NCBI GenBank assembly: GCA_029959085.1 | Contig: JARWIR010000003.1 | Location: forward strand, 28,845,505 to 28,909,504 | From: Nemophila menziesii | Lineage: Eukaryota; Streptophyta; Magnoliopsida; Boraginales; Hydrophyllaceae | Direction: 5' to 3' | Length of the DNA stretch: 64,000 nucleotides | Part shown: positions 33,980 to 45,830 of the stretch, piece after piece | How positions within the stretch are numbered: the stretch's first letter is position 1 | Layout of the letters: each line of letters starts with the position of its first letter | The notes under the pieces: generated by a model | Told to the model about the DNA's origin: nothing | The model's input: the letters and a program-made list of their open reading frames with translations, nothing else | Database searches by the model: none | Position numbers and translations under genes: made by a program

Positions 33980-36086
33980 GTACCTTTTTCCGCCTTAATT
34001 AACAACAAAATATTTCATAACTAAAAATCATTATCAATGCAACCCATAAGTACACACGCCTTAATTAACAACAAACATTCTATATTATGTTGAATGATGA
34101 TATGGAGATGAGATAAGGGGCATTAGTATTTGGGCTTAGAGTTTTACAGTGTTCTGGACAGTGAGGTTGGTGGTGATCGTGGCTACGGCGGAGCTTTGTT
34201 GGGAAACAACGCGATTACTTCTTTTTCGGTTGGGACAATCATCAATTTTCTTATTTTGATGATGATATAAAATGTAATATTCAAAAGATTATTAGTTTTT
34301 TTATATGTACTAGAAGGTATGGTTCACTTTTAAAAGTGAGTCAGCGGCTCACCTCCCGTATCCTATATATGTATAAGGTTGGGCCGTCCTAGGATAATGT
34401 TTACAAGACAATATTCTCTGATAATTACTCATGTTGACTAGGAGATGTCTAAGGCCAACAATGGATACAATCGTGAAAACCAAACAATGAATGGAATAAT
34501 AATATTATGTTCTATAAATTGGTTTACAAAAAAACTGAGAAGTTCAAGGCAACACACTCACCAGTTAGAAAGTATATCCAATATCTCTTACAAGAGAAGG
34601 TTCAAGGTAAAAACTAACTTTCTCGATGTATGTTTCTTTTCCTCACTTTATATCTCAATTGCATATGTGTTGTGATCAACCAATTTCATTCATTTGGAGA
34701 TAATTTGGCAAGATTAGTTTGAAATATAGAAAGTACCTCACTTTAATTTAAAAAATAATGTTGGTGTTTGCATCTCAGATTGGTTTGGGATGTAAAAAAA
34801 CTTGTTCTTTTGTATTAGAGATTAATAAAATGTCAAATTTGGTAAAATCTATTTAGTAATTAATAAAAAAATTGAACTTTCATCACTTGCTAAAGTCTTG
34901 TTCGAAAGCTTGTAGGAGCTTCTATGGAGCTTTTATGCATGAAAAAGTGCAAAAGTCCTTAATTAGAGCAAGGCAAAACTTAATAGAATTAAAAAAAGAA
35001 CGTGAGTGTATAAGGATTAGTCCTCTAGGTCATAACACTAATTGTACCTATGGTTCGCACATCGATTCCCTAAGTGGGGTATGGAGCATATTCACACGCG
35101 ACTAGATGGTGTGGAAAACACCAAGGATGATACACAGTTTGGGTTTGATGTATGATGCACTAGCTTAAATTTACCACAATCCATTGGATCTCCTTTGTAA
35201 CAAAAAAAAAATTAAAAGAAGAGAAGTTAGGTGCCTCTTGAGCTATCACAAAAACACACGCCCAGCCGCCGATCTACTGTGTTTCATGTTTATGGTGTGC
35301 GAGTACCTGCCTACCTGGGTAGTTCAATCCAACTTTATTTTTGCTTTTAACTTAAATTTATGATTCGTTAAATAAGTACATTATTATTAATTATTTAATT
35401 AATGTTTGAAATTAAAATTTTAAAATATGCATTATGTTTTAAGAAAAACGTTTCTTCTCCGACAACTTTTTTCCTAAACAAGTTTAGCCAACAAGAACCT
35501 ATTTAAAACAACATACGTATACGTCAGTCAAAGGTTACTTTTCTTAACATGTGCCTCTCCACAATATACAAATTGTTGGAACCCTTTATAAGCATGTGCA
35601 TAACATCTATAAAAGGACAAATCAATCAAAATCTTTTATTGCATAAATATGAGATGGTTTAAGGCATTATTAATTTTGTTTTGTTTGGAGAATTATTGTG
35701 TAAATTTTGTTAGATTGTATTCATTCTATCCTGGATTTTGACGCTATTACTGTAAGGCATCAGAGTGTGGCCTAAATACTTTAAAATCATAGAATTTGAT
35801 CCTACGCTTGAATAATTTATTTTGCATAATTTCATATAAATGTTTACTGTATTTTTCGTATTGTGTTTAAATAAAAAAAATTACATATTGGACATATTTA
35901 CTCAACATGTATATAAAGTGGGGACTTACTCTAAGGACATAGAGTTGTTGGGTTTCTACAAAAATACAGGTAAAAAAGTTTGACGTATGAGGTAGATATG
36001 TAGTCAAATGTGAGTTGTGTTTACAAATGAGATATAAAAAAGTTCTCATTGTGTTGTTTGGAATAACGGAGGAAAGATGATAGATT
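33980..36086. other. Intergenic DNA without a recognised gene
   Basis: The stretch is AT-rich. A short direct repeat, GCCTTAATTAACAACAAA, occurs at 33993 and 34060. Open frames of 69-80 codons (34445, 34872, 35867 complement) resemble no family. The segment 34880-35200 ends in a run of A after GTAAC, so it could be a retroposon 3' end. Confidence 0.45.
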
Positions 36087-36182
36087 GATTGTTGTTTTTT
36101 AGCATGCATCGGTAATAAATGTTGAAATTAGAAGGATTGTTGTTTTTTAGCATGCATCAGTAATAAATGTTGAAATTGGAAG
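36087..36182. repeat. 48-bp tandem duplication
   Basis: Two copies of a 48-bp unit starting GATTGTTGTTTTTTAGCATG stand head to tail and differ at two or three positions. The second ends directly beside the tRNA-like segment at 36185. Confidence 0.85.
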
Positions 36183-36184
36183 GG

Positions 36185-36250
36185 TTTAGGTTGCATCCCA
36201 GGACCTCTTGGTCTCTGCAGGGTAGTCTAACCACTAGACCAACAATCAAT
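36185..36250 (-). repeat. tRNA-like (SINE-type) fragment
   Basis: On the minus strand the segment reads TTGGTCTAGTGGTTAGACTA, a good Pol III box A context (TGGTCTAGTGG), and continues with CCTGCAGAGACC and AGGTCCTGGGATGC. The second block is a poor box B, so this is not an intact tRNA. A fragment of a tRNA-derived SINE is the simplest reading. Confidence 0.4.
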
Positions 36251-36394
36251 CTCAAAAACAACTAATTTGAGATCATAAGATGTCTTCTTAAAATAATTTA
36301 TATTTTTTATGCATGTTAATGTAATATTTCAAAATATTATTTATTATTGTATTTTTATACAGATTACTATTTTCATTTGTAACTAAATTTACTA

Positions 36395-38190
36395 TCGGAT
36401 TGAGGGAAAGAAGTGCTAATCAAAGCTATACTGCAAGCGTTACCAGCTTACTCGATGTCTATTTTTTCATTTCCGATTACTTTTTGTAATAAATCAATAT
36501 CTGCTGTTTCAAATTTTTGGTGGAACTCAAGAGAGAAATCGTGAATACACTGGTTGGCTTGGGAAAAGTTAGTGGTCAGCAAAATGATAGATGGGATGGG
36601 ATTTAAGGATTTCAGGAAGATGAATAAGGCACCGCTGGCAGCTCAGGCTTGGAGGCTGCTCAATAATCCTAACACACTAGCGACTCAGGTACTAAAAGGT
36701 ATTTATTTTCCAAAATCAAATTTTCTCGATATAAAATTAAGACAATCTCGAACATTGTCATGGGCAAAATTATTAGAGGGGCGTGATATGTTAAAACAAT
36801 ATGGTAGATATATATGGTTGGAAATGGTGAAGTAGTGAATATTTGGAATGATAAATGGCTAGATACACAATGGAAATTCGAGAAGCCGAAAAGATGTGAG
36901 TTACAAAAGGTCAAAGAATTATGGCGAGAAGGAACAACGGAATGGAATTCGGAGATATTACATGAAGTTTTCCCTCCCCCACTTATCCCAATTATATTAA
37001 GGGAGAAGGTGGTCTCGACAGGTGACGCTGATAAATTTATATGGCCATATACAACAAATGGAGAATATGTAACAAAAACAGGATACAAGGTACTGATGGA
37101 TGAAGAATTTTTTGAAGAACCGAGACAGTCGTCAATTTTCTCGACTGACTCAATGTTGTGGGTTACGATATGGAGATCAAATGTCCCGACAAAGGTACGT
37201 ATTTTTAATTGGAAAGCTTGTAATAATGCCATTCCTACAGGGAAAACTCTCGACAAAAGACATTGCGAGGTTGACGTGATATGTAGCTGGTGTAATAGCG
37301 GCGAAAAAACAGTTGAACACTTATTACTTACATGTGGGGTAGCTAGGATGATATGGGCAGGATCAGTACTACAGATTAAGATACAAGTGACAGAGGGGAA
37401 TTTGGGCGAGTGGTTGTTACAGATTATCAACAGCTATACGAGCAGAGGATGGAAAAAAGAGGTAGTCACAGGTTATTTACTGCTACTAATTTAGAATATA
37501 TGGAAGGCGAAAATGAAGAGTCGACACAATAACATGATCCTAGAACCAAATACGATAATTAGAAGCACAAATAATAATACAATATAGCTCTTCGGTGGTG
37601 ATTGGTTTAATGAGGAGCAAAAGCCGACGGGAGAGAAGGAAAATCATGATAGGGAAAGTGTAGATCTGGAAATTCAAACAAATATTGCGTACACGTGTGA
37701 TGCCTCTTTTGACAAGCCTTATAACCCTACTAGGCTAGGGGTGGTACAGTTAATACAAAGACCATACAATCAACATGAATTCTCAAAAGTAACACAGTGT
37801 AATTCAAGTGAAGAAGGAGAGGCACAAGCTATTATCTCAGCATTAGAATTGGCGAAAGTCTTTAAACGAGAAAGAAAGACCATTTTCTCGGATAACTTTG
37901 AATTGATTCAGGGTATTAAGCGAGTGTCGACCGCTAGGTGGAGGCTCAAGCCATGGATAGAACAAATCAGAAGGCTTGCTAATGTAAATGGCACAGTCTA
38001 TTTCAAACATCTACTCCGTAGATGAAATGTGAGAGTTGACACACTAGCAAAAAAGGCCAAGCACAGGGTTATGGATTATTAACATTAGTCGTCTGATATT
38101 GACCACAAGTTCTCAAAGTTAGAGATAGGATAAATATGTATTATGTGTAGATGTACATAGTACTAGCTAAACTTTATCTCTGTCCAAAAA
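36395..38190 (+). pseudogene. LINE 3' half: RT end, zf-RVT and RNase H
   Basis: Translation begins inside the reverse transcriptase C-terminal part (EVLIKAILQALPAYSMSIFS, allowing a frameshift). It continues with WEKLVVSKMIDGMGFKDF, LAAQAWRLLNNP and VGNGEVVNIWNDKWL, then the zinc-binding domain (NVPTKVRIFNWKACNNAIPT, CSWCNSGEKTVEHLLLTC, 37.17-37.34 kb). An RNase H domain follows after a stop (TCDASFDKPYNPT, EEGEAQAIISALELA, FSDNFELIQGIKRV, DTLAKKAKH). The tail reads CTCTGTCCAAAAAAAAA, the same 3' signature as the 44.3-45.2 kb LINE. Full-length copies would extend some 3 kb further upstream. Confidence 0.88.
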
Positions 38191-38199
38191 AAAATTAAA

Positions 38200-38450
38200 C
38201 AAAAATTTAATAATATTTTTCTAGATTATGTCATAGTTCCTTATGGATTAATGAACTTTATGTGACTATCAATTTTAAGAGATTAAGTGATTTTAATATT
38301 AATTATTATTCTTAAAACGAATTGACTGCTTTTACAAAATTGTCCATTTTCTGGATGAAATAGACTATCTAATCCACAACTATGGCGTCCAAAAAAAAAA
38401 AAAATCCACAACTATGGAAATTTTTAAATTTAGGGACCACAAGTTAAATT
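38200..38450. other. AT-rich spacer with a short A-run duplication
   Basis: Non-coding. CCACAACTATGG occurs twice around a run of A near 38390, which looks like a small local duplication. Confidence 0.4.
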
Positions 38451-38564
38451 GACACCTAATTCAAAAGATTTGTGCTGCGTGTTGGAACCAACCATATTCA
38501 CCCACGTCGACTACTACCATTCTAAACCTAAAAGAAGCAGCTCAGCTGAGCTGTCATGTCAAAT

Positions 38565-39095
38565 CTTCCTCACACGTGTCAGCAGTATCATTTACCTCTT
38601 TTTGCATTTTCTCTATCTTGTCTTCCGGTACAATATACACGGATAAATCGGACACACACCATACAGAAAATATCTTGAAACGTGGTACCATATTATCACG
38701 AAACGTGGCACTTTTTCCCTGAAGTGATAATGACAATGCAGATACGAAAGCAGATACAAGAATCCGCACCCACGTGCTCGTAACTCTCACGATACCCACC
38801 GTATGTCAGTAAATTCAACAATACGTGTTGGTCCTTCATTTACATTGAAGGCTCGTGTCTCCTACAAACACTTACGTGGCAAAATTAATGCATGCAGCTC
38901 TAGATTAACGTAAGTTTAACTTTCAAATAGACATTTAATTAGCCGCTAATTTAACATTAATGAATTCACCGTACTTTACGCTACTTAACGCATCCAAATG
39001 TATGGTTTCACAATCTGACGTGTCACCAACCGCCCTTTCTTCTCTTATTTCCCTTCCACGTGTCACCTCCCTCCTCTCCTTCATATATATACATA
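38565..39095 (+). promoter_or_regulatory. ABRE/G-box-rich promoter of the AFP-type gene
   Basis: CACGTG cores occur at 38573 (ACACGTGTCA), 38771 (CCACGTGCTC) and 39057 (CCACGTGTCA), and TGACGTGTCA lies at 39016. ACGTGGCA variants occur near 38701 and 38873. CACGTGTC and ACGTGGC are the classical abscisic-acid response elements bound by ABI5/AREB bZIP factors. A TATA box (TATATATACATA, about 39083-39095) lies 105-115 bases before the ATG. ABA-inducible AFP genes are known in other plants, so ABA control is a reasonable inference. Confidence 0.65.
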
Positions 39096-39197
39096 CATAT
39101 ATTCTCCTTTCTTCAGAGTCTTTCTTCTCTTTTTCTTCATATATTCAAAGAATTTCGTGATTTAGCTATAGCTGATTAAAAGGGTTAATCCAAAAAA

Positions 39198-40837
39198 ATG
39201 TTGGGTGTTTCGTCTTCAAAAGATGGTGATAATGGAATTGAGCTAAGCTTAGAGTTATCCATAGGAGGATGCTATAAAGAAATAGAGAAGCCATTAATGG
39301 AGACAGAAAGTGAAAAGCTTTCAGATGTATCAGATGCTTTAGATCAACAAAGGAAGCGTGAATTTCATGCTTTGAGAAGGCAAGAAGCGAGGAGGAAGAA
39401 AGCTGAGAAGCAGAAAAGATCGATATCATTAAGTAAAGAAAAGGGTTATTTCGAAGCACAAATGTTTCAAACGAGAGTTGAAGATAGAGAAAAACGAGAG
39501 AATGAAAATACCGAAGAATTTGCTCGTAAAAATAATTCTAATGGTGGTTTTGGGACTTCTTCTGGTGTAGCGTTTTTGGGTAACAACCAAAGTGTTGGAA
39601 AACAAAGGGATGATGAGAAGAATTCGAAGAACTTGTTTCAGCCAATTGGTAGTAAAAGCTTAACACCTTGTCAGATTGGGTATGGTAATACTAGCGGAGA
39701 TTTGAGTCAGATTACGTTTGTAGGAGTTGATTCGGAGTGTAAAAATAGCGGAAAATGTGAGCCAGGGAATTCGAAGGCTGTGGCAAAGGTCTCGAATGGG
39801 TCGCTCGAGAGAAGTTCCTCTGCATTTTCCGATTATCAAAGCAACTCACAGAAAGGTATTCATATGAAAATTTAATATTTTTCTAGTTATTATTTAATGT
39901 TTGCTTTTTATTAATTGATTAAGTATATGTTTTTTTATCTGGGAAGGATTTAGTCCATTATATTGAAATGGTTAAGAAATCTGGATTTCTTCCTAAAATC
40001 AATTGTTATTAAGTGGAAATCTTTGTCTAAAAAAAGTGGAAATCATTTGTGTTGAGTGAATGTATACTAAAAAACCCGTGTGATTATTTTAGTAGTGTAT
40101 ACCCCCTTATGTATGCCTAAAAAAAATACCCCCTTATGAGTGTCCCCAAATTGAAGATCAATTATTCAGCTCACATTGAGATGAGGGAAGCCATTAGGAG
40201 TGAGCTATAGCCTAGGGTATGGTTTTAAAAAAAGAAAAAGGGTTTTAACCTTATGGTTTTCAATTTTTTAAAATATTCATTTGACCCCTAAATAGAGACT
40301 TATAGTGCAATATTTTCAGGAGGGAGTTGCAGTACAGATACAGGAAGTCATTCAAACTATTCCCAAGGATATCAACAACAACAATTAAGAGCTTCAGCAA
40401 CTAGTGCTATATTTGAACAAGCCAAACAAGAGATCAATGCTTCTTCAAGTCACATTAATTCTAACCAACCTAAAGCCAAGACATCAAACGTAGATATAAA
40501 GCTTCCAACTCTAGCTCATGAACTCCAACCTCCAAATCCCCCAGAGCAAACATCTTCTTCGTCAAAAGGGAGTAGTGAAGTAGCAGTAGTATCAACAGCT
40601 AAGCCTCCAAAGCCTCAAACCAACAATCAAATGCCATTTGTATCAACAACAGGAAATGGTCCGAATGGGAAAAAAGTGAATGGGTTCTTGTATAGGTACA
40701 ATAAAGCCGAGGTTTGTATCGTATGTGTCTGTCATGGAAGTTCATTTTCACCGGCTGAGTTTGTTGAGCATGCTGGAGGAGTAAACATAAGTCATCCTTT
40801 AAAACACATTACCATTGTTCCTGCTGCGTTTGGTTGA
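39198..40837 (+). CDS. AFP: Ninja-family protein AFP (ABI five-binding protein) type
   Basis: Two exons, 39198-39855 and 40320-40837, with a GT...AG intron, encode 391 aa. AFP/NINJA proteins are nuclear adaptors that bind ABI5-type bZIP factors or JAZ proteins and recruit the TOPLESS co-repressor, damping ABA or jasmonate signalling. Domain A near the N-terminus carries an EAR repression motif, LSLEL (residues 16-20, in [11 protein letters not shown]). A basic stretch at residues 52-74 ([18 protein letters not shown]...) looks like a nuclear localisation signal. The conserved C-terminal domain starts at residue 324 with [19 protein letters not shown] and contains [20 protein letters not shown]. 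The C-terminus resembles the AFP branch more than NINJA itself. The gene is intact. Confidence 0.92.
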
Positions 40838-42350
40838 GAGAATTCTTGATTAGCTTTTTTTGGGTTCTTGATGGATGTATTTTGATGTCTCGGGTACTAT
40901 TTTTGGTACAAAACCGAAACTAATGTATGGGTTTCCTTTAAGCGAGGAGAACTTGTAGTCTAGTGATCTTTTTTTTAACTAATGTTTTATCTATCTTATT
41001 ACATTGTGTTGTGATGATGTGTTCTTTTATTAGCTGTTTTTCCAAATTTAGAATCTGCAATTTTTAGAATTTTAACATATGAAGCACATCGACGGATTGA
41101 TTGGTGTGTTTAGTTTCATTAGAAATTGACATATCCCCCATTTAAAGAATTCATTATCAGGCGCATTTCTGGTATTGGTCAATTTAGAATCGGGGGATGC
41201 AGAGCCACCCGGCCCAATTCTATGGAATTAGATTTTAGTCCACAAGTCAAGCTTGTTACACTATCAAAGGTGAGGCTGAGGTGAGGCTGGTTTAATATTA
41301 TGATTTCGCTATATAGGCCGAAAAGCTTCTGCGTGTCTAGTGGAAAGAGGGGCTTAAAGCTACGGGGAGTGAAGCGAGAAGCCATCTATTATGTTGGAGA
41401 GATAGCAAGGGAAGCAACCCAAACTCATATGTAATGGTGTTTCTAAGTGCCACATCCACACATGCTGCGAGAGATCATATGCAATTTCCCTGGTCAAACA
41501 TGTTTGTTGATAGCTCACAATGAGTTTCAGTTTATATCGTCATAAGTTCTGTTCTCCGTAAGTATTCAGAACATTGGTAAAATTTACTATACAATGGTAG
41601 AGAAATAATAACATAAAATAGTATAGGAAGCAGAAGAAACTAAACACTTTTTGTTGTACTAGCATGGAAGATCCATTGTCTTAAAATAAGTTACGACAAT
41701 AGAGGGGATGCTAGACGGTCTCTTGTCGGTCATCTTAGGAAAGTATAACCACTACATTTCTGTGAGTACCAATATACAGCAACAAGAAAAAAAAATGGAT
41801 AAATGACCATCAATACCATATATTGTGAAACTGCCAAGTGGTTACAGAGTTGGAATAACGTTTTGACATAACTGCATATTATGGACATTAAACAGGTGTT
41901 TTGAAAGCTCCATTGGACTAGGAAAACTTGTTAAACATGTGCGTTTGACTACAATTGGAAAGAGTAATAATTAATGGAAATTAATGGAGAGCAGAATTTG
42001 GAATTACCTAGTAAAAAGCGTCTCACAAAGGATAAAAATCTGTTAAAAGTTGTTATTCACAATTTCTATGAAGACCGGTAGCAAAATAAGATTTATTTTT
42101 ATTATTTCAATTCTCTCAACTTTCAACACCTTCACTACATGTTGCGCTTCTCCTTCGGTGTAGTTAAGTAGGGTGGCAATGCTGGCGTGCGCGTAGGGAT
42201 TAGTCCCAAGACTCCTCACAAGTATGGGATAACCTTTTTGGAAGTTATTGATAAACTACACTTCATAAGTTCAGTCATGGACCTGCATGCACACGATAAT
42301 AGGCACATGAGAAGTGTGATGATACTGCCAACAAGAATATTTCCTCCATA
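40838..42350. other. Intergenic DNA, no gene recognised
   Basis: The first 150 bases are probably the AFP 3' UTR. A patch at 41190-41530 has a more coding-like composition, with an open + frame fragment SLYRPKSFCVSSGKRG and an overlapping minus frame, but I recognise no family. Stops surround it, so it may be an old gene fragment. Confidence 0.4.
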
Positions 42351-42352
42351 GT

Positions 42353-42700
42353 TGTTAGTAGTTACTAGTTAGTTAGAGAATATATTAGATACATATACAT
42401 ATAGTGTAGCATGTTTACAGTATACCTTTTTTTTTGTCAACAAGTATTTTATATCATCAATCAGACATGCACAAATCAAAATTTCAATTTGACTTAGTGA
42501 CTTAAAAAGTCAAATTTGACAACAAAACTTATACAACAATTGCTAAAAAATCTACACCTAAACAAAAACTATAAGCAAGAAAAACCAGAAAGAATGACTT
42601 TTATCAATATATATAGATTGAGGAGAATGTATAAACTATTCAATTAATAAAATATACAAAATTCACTTTCTTCTTCTTATACTCATTATGGTATCAAAGC
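42353..42700 (+). mobile_element. Copia 5' LTR with primer-binding site
   Basis: A block starting TGTTAGTAGTTAC and ending CTTATACTCA (42685) has TG...CA ends. Three bases later comes TGGTATCAAAGC (42689-42700), which matches the initiator-Met tRNA primer site TGGTATCAGAGC at 11 of 12 bases. The gag relic starts right after it. The left border is a choice based on TG and is uncertain. Confidence 0.55.
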
Positions 42701-42719
42701 TAAAGGAGAAATTAAGCTT

Positions 42720-43690
42720 TAATGGTTCATGTTCTCTGTCTTTTTAAGACTTGGTTGATTGAAGATCATAAACTAAAAGTCTCTCTGCTTTCTTCTATGA
42801 TCCTTTCCTTTTTGTCTCAAGTTGTTAAGATGCAGCGTTACTATAAAGTCTGGCATAAACTTGAAGAAATCTTTGTTAATCAATGCCGCATTTTAGCTCA
42901 TATCTTAAGATGCAACTATGCAATATCAAAAAGGGTGATAGCTTGATGAATGATTATTTACTTGAAGTACAAGAGATATGTGATGGCTTAACACAACTGC
43001 AGCAGCATAACCTATTGAAGATATAATCATGTATAATTTGAAAGTATTACCTATTTAATATAACCAATCAAGTATAGTATTAGAATTACTGATGCTCAAA
43101 CCTCCACGTTGTGTTCATTCACTTGGCAGTTTGCTTGTATTTGATGAGCTTCGTATGAAGATGATTGTTACGTGTGAGATCTTTTCTCAGCCTCACACTG
43201 GTATGTATTCAAACTCTGGCTTATCGCCTTCTCAGTTTAGTGGATGTGGTTGTGGGTATAACAACAAGGTCGTAGACGTTCAAGAGGTGGTTATTCAAAT
43301 CAACATTCAATTTGGGTTGCACCTGAATCTGATCACAGTACTAACTTTTCATCTACATCTATTGTTCCAAGTTGTCAAATTTGCCTTTGATTTGGTCATT
43401 CTGCGTTGGATAGCTGGTATTGGTCAGATTTTGTCGCATTTCCTTCTCCGAAAGTTGCAGCACCAGTTGCTGCCTTAGCTGCTCACATGTCACAACCTGC
43501 TTCTATTGCTTATAGTCCTAAGGAATATTACCTTGACTTTGGAGCAAATAATCATGTCACAGATGCTTTGAATCTCATTTAACAATCTTCTCCCTACAAT
43601 AACTTTGTATCTATTGGTAATCGAAGTGCTCTAGAGATTGTCAACAAGGTCTAGTAAGCTAACTTCTTCCTCTTCTAACTTTGATACCTC
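42720..43690 (+). pseudogene. Ty1/copia gag and protease relic
   Basis: Across shifting frames the + strand reads LSQVV and VWHKLEEIFVNQCRI, then MNDYLLEVQEICDGL (typical copia gag, UBN2-type). Next come a Gly/Arg-rich patch with GYNNK and a zinc-knuckle region. Then PKEYYLDFGANNHVTDALNL follows, matching the protease motif, where intact elements read a D-S/T-G active site. Here it is DFG. At least four frameshifts or stops are needed, and no integrase or reverse transcriptase follows. Confidence 0.7.
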
Positions 43691-43699
43691 ATGTACCTA

Positions 43700-44285
43700 A
43701 TATAACTTCAAATATCATGTCCATCTCTAAGTTTACTTTGGATAGTATTGCTCTATTACAATGATATGTGAAGAGATTCTTAACAATGATATTTTCATGG
43801 TGGTTTGGTTTTAGATAAAAGACGAATTGGGTAGGATAGATTTTAAAATGACAACTAGGATCCTAGAAATTATCTTATAAGATAAAATTTGCTAAACTTG
43901 TCATTCAAAAATCATTGAGACTTTGAGGTATATCAACTTTTTAAATTAGTACTATCAGGGTCTGGGGTAAGACGAGAAAGTTCCAAGTTACCATCAAATA
44001 AAGGCTTATAGAGAGCAAAATAATGTCGGCCAATAAAAACCAAAACTTGTGATAAAATAATTGTGTGAAGCATTATTGAGTAAAATCCTCCTAGACTCCA
44101 CATTCTATTTTCAATTCTAAAGAGAGAAAAATAAAGGTCTAAAATATCTTAACAATCTCTTTTAAATCCTAGTATGGAAAAAATTCTTTTTAAAATCTCA
44201 ATTTTAATTTTCTGGTTTGATTTTTTACTTTTTTACCCTCCTTCTTAATGGATACGGACCCATATCATACTACTTATTACTTCGA
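43700..44285. other. AT-rich spacer, no gene recognised
   Basis: Non-coding sequence between the copia relic and the LINE. The end contains ATACGGACCCATA (44252), related to the inverted repeat at 45214-45259 on the far side of the LINE, so both flanks probably belonged to one older unit. Confidence 0.4.
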
Positions 44286-44300
44286 TTTGTATTTTTCATT

Positions 44301-45180
44301 CCCGGATTTATGTAAAGACATTTGGGTAGGATCACCTCTCCAAATCAAAATACAAGATAATTTAGAAGATAATTTCGAGAATTGGTTTTTAAAGATTATA
44401 AAAAGCTATGCCGAAGGAGGATGGGAAGAGAACATAATAAGAGACCTTATAATGATCAATCTTTGGAATATCTGGAAAGGAAAAATGAAAGCAATACACA
44501 AAGGAACGGCAATTAATGGAACAGGAATTAATATAGCAACATCAAAACTCATGCAAGATCTCCATGGCATAGATTGGAAGAAGCTAACACCTCAAAACAC
44601 ATCGAAAAGTGCCATGAATGAAGAAGCACAAATCTCAGAAGCTCAGTCATCAGAGATTGAAATTTACTGTGACGCTTCTTTTTCCAACAAATGGGAACCA
44701 GCAGGAATAGCAGTTGTGAGTATAGACAAACAAGAAAACAAGACCTTTGAATTTAGTGGAGAACTGAAATGTAACTCAATAGCGGAAGGTGAAGCATACG
44801 CAGTCCTCAAAGCTACAGAAATTGGAGGAGATTTTATAAGGAGAAAGAAAATTATCTTATCAGACAACCTTGAAATTATTCAAGGTATAAAGCAGGTGTC
44901 AGCAGCTCGTTGGAACCTCCAACCTATTCTTCGCAAAATTGTCCGCAAAGCTGGTGAAATTGGGCAGGTCTCCTTTTGTCACATCAGTCGGAGGCTCAAC
45001 AACAAAGCAGATAAATTAGCAAAGGAAGCTAGACACGGGACAATTTCTAGACGTCTCGCGATGTTTAGTATTTTTGATGTAGCAGCTAGATTAGAAAAGA
45101 TAGGGATAGGTTAATTTTGTTTTTGATTTGGTGCCTCTGGCACCTCCCTTTGTCCAAAAAAAAAAAAGATTCAATTTTGG
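44301..45180 (+). pseudogene. 5'-truncated LINE with well preserved RNase H
   Basis: The frame DIWVGSPLQIKIQ to KIGIG is open for about 270 codons. It covers the end of the zinc domain linker and a whole RNase H domain: YCDASFSNKWEPAGIAVVS (catalytic D), IAEGEAYAVLKA (catalytic E), LSDNLEIIQGIKQV (catalytic D) and NNKADKLAKEA. The tail is TTTGTCCAAAAAAAAAAAA. Flanks TTTGTATTTTTCATT (44286-44300) and TTTGTATTTTTTATT (45181-45195) look like a 15-bp target duplication. The ATG at 44248 that opens the frame lies outside the insertion. Without reverse transcriptase it is not autonomous. Confidence 0.85.
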
Positions 45181-45213
45181 TTTGTATTTTTTATTTTTAC
45201 ATTTTTGTTCATG

Positions 45214-45259
45214 TGGGTACGGACCCATCTCGTATATTAGCTACATGGGTCCGTACCCA
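45214..45259. repeat. Perfect 14-bp inverted repeat
   Basis: TGGGTACGGACCCA (45214-45227) and TGGGTCCGTACCCA (45246-45259) are exact reverse complements with an 18-base spacer. Each arm is itself nearly palindromic. Confidence 0.85.
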
Positions 45260-45359
45260 TGTCGAGTATTATCACACAGACCATCCATTAAGCAGCACAC
45301 ATGACACAACAACAGTAAGGAGCTGGCCCCATAAGGAACAAAAATCAGAGAGCAAAGAT

Positions 45360-45830
45360 GAAGACGAGGGAGATCAGATGGGTAGTGGTGAGGTCAAATT
45401 TGGGCGCGAATCCCTGGTTCGAATGGCGCTCGCTGGTGGCGGTGATTCTGCGGGATGAAGGTCCGATCAACAGGGGTTGGTTGGGGGGTCCGTCTGGGTG
45501 GTGAGAGAAGACAAAGGGAGGGTTGGTGGTGATGATGGGAGGCGTTTCTTCTGAAAGTTAGGGGTGAGTTCAGTAGTTCACAGAGAGGGAGGGGCGGTGA
45601 TGATGGTGGTGAAGTCCAGATCTGGGCAGAGGGGGCGGTGGTGATGGTGATGAAGGTGGGGGTGATGAATACAGTGGTGGTTATGATAGTGGTGAGGCCA
45701 GAGATGGTGGGGGACGGGGTTCGATGATGGTGATGAAGGTGAGGGTGGGGGGTCGACTATGCTGATGATGGTGATGAAAGTGGGGGGTTCACTGGTGGTG
45801 AGTGGTTTTGGTGTGGTGTTGAGATAGGGA
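45360..45830. repeat. GGTGGTGATGGTGATGAAGG low-complexity region
   Basis: The sequence is rich in G and T, with irregular repeats of GGTGATGATGGTGATGAAGG type. Composition resembles the GC-rich cores of the MULE copies in this window, so it may be MULE cargo. I could not find convincing ends. Confidence 0.5.

Noticed and set aside
36185..36250. Functional tRNA gene
   Set aside because: Box A is good but box B and the T-stem are not, and no cloverleaf of normal length can be drawn.
36669..37430. 253-codon open frame on the minus strand
   Set aside because: It is the antisense shadow of the LINE zinc-domain frame on the + strand, which carries the recognisable motifs.
39166..39459. 97-codon minus-strand frame
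   Set aside because: It is antisense to exon 1 of the AFP-type gene and has no independent support.
41179..41385. 68-codon minus frame and overlapping + frame at 41.2-41.5 kb
   Set aside because: Coding-like composition, but neither frame recalls a family and no splice context is present.
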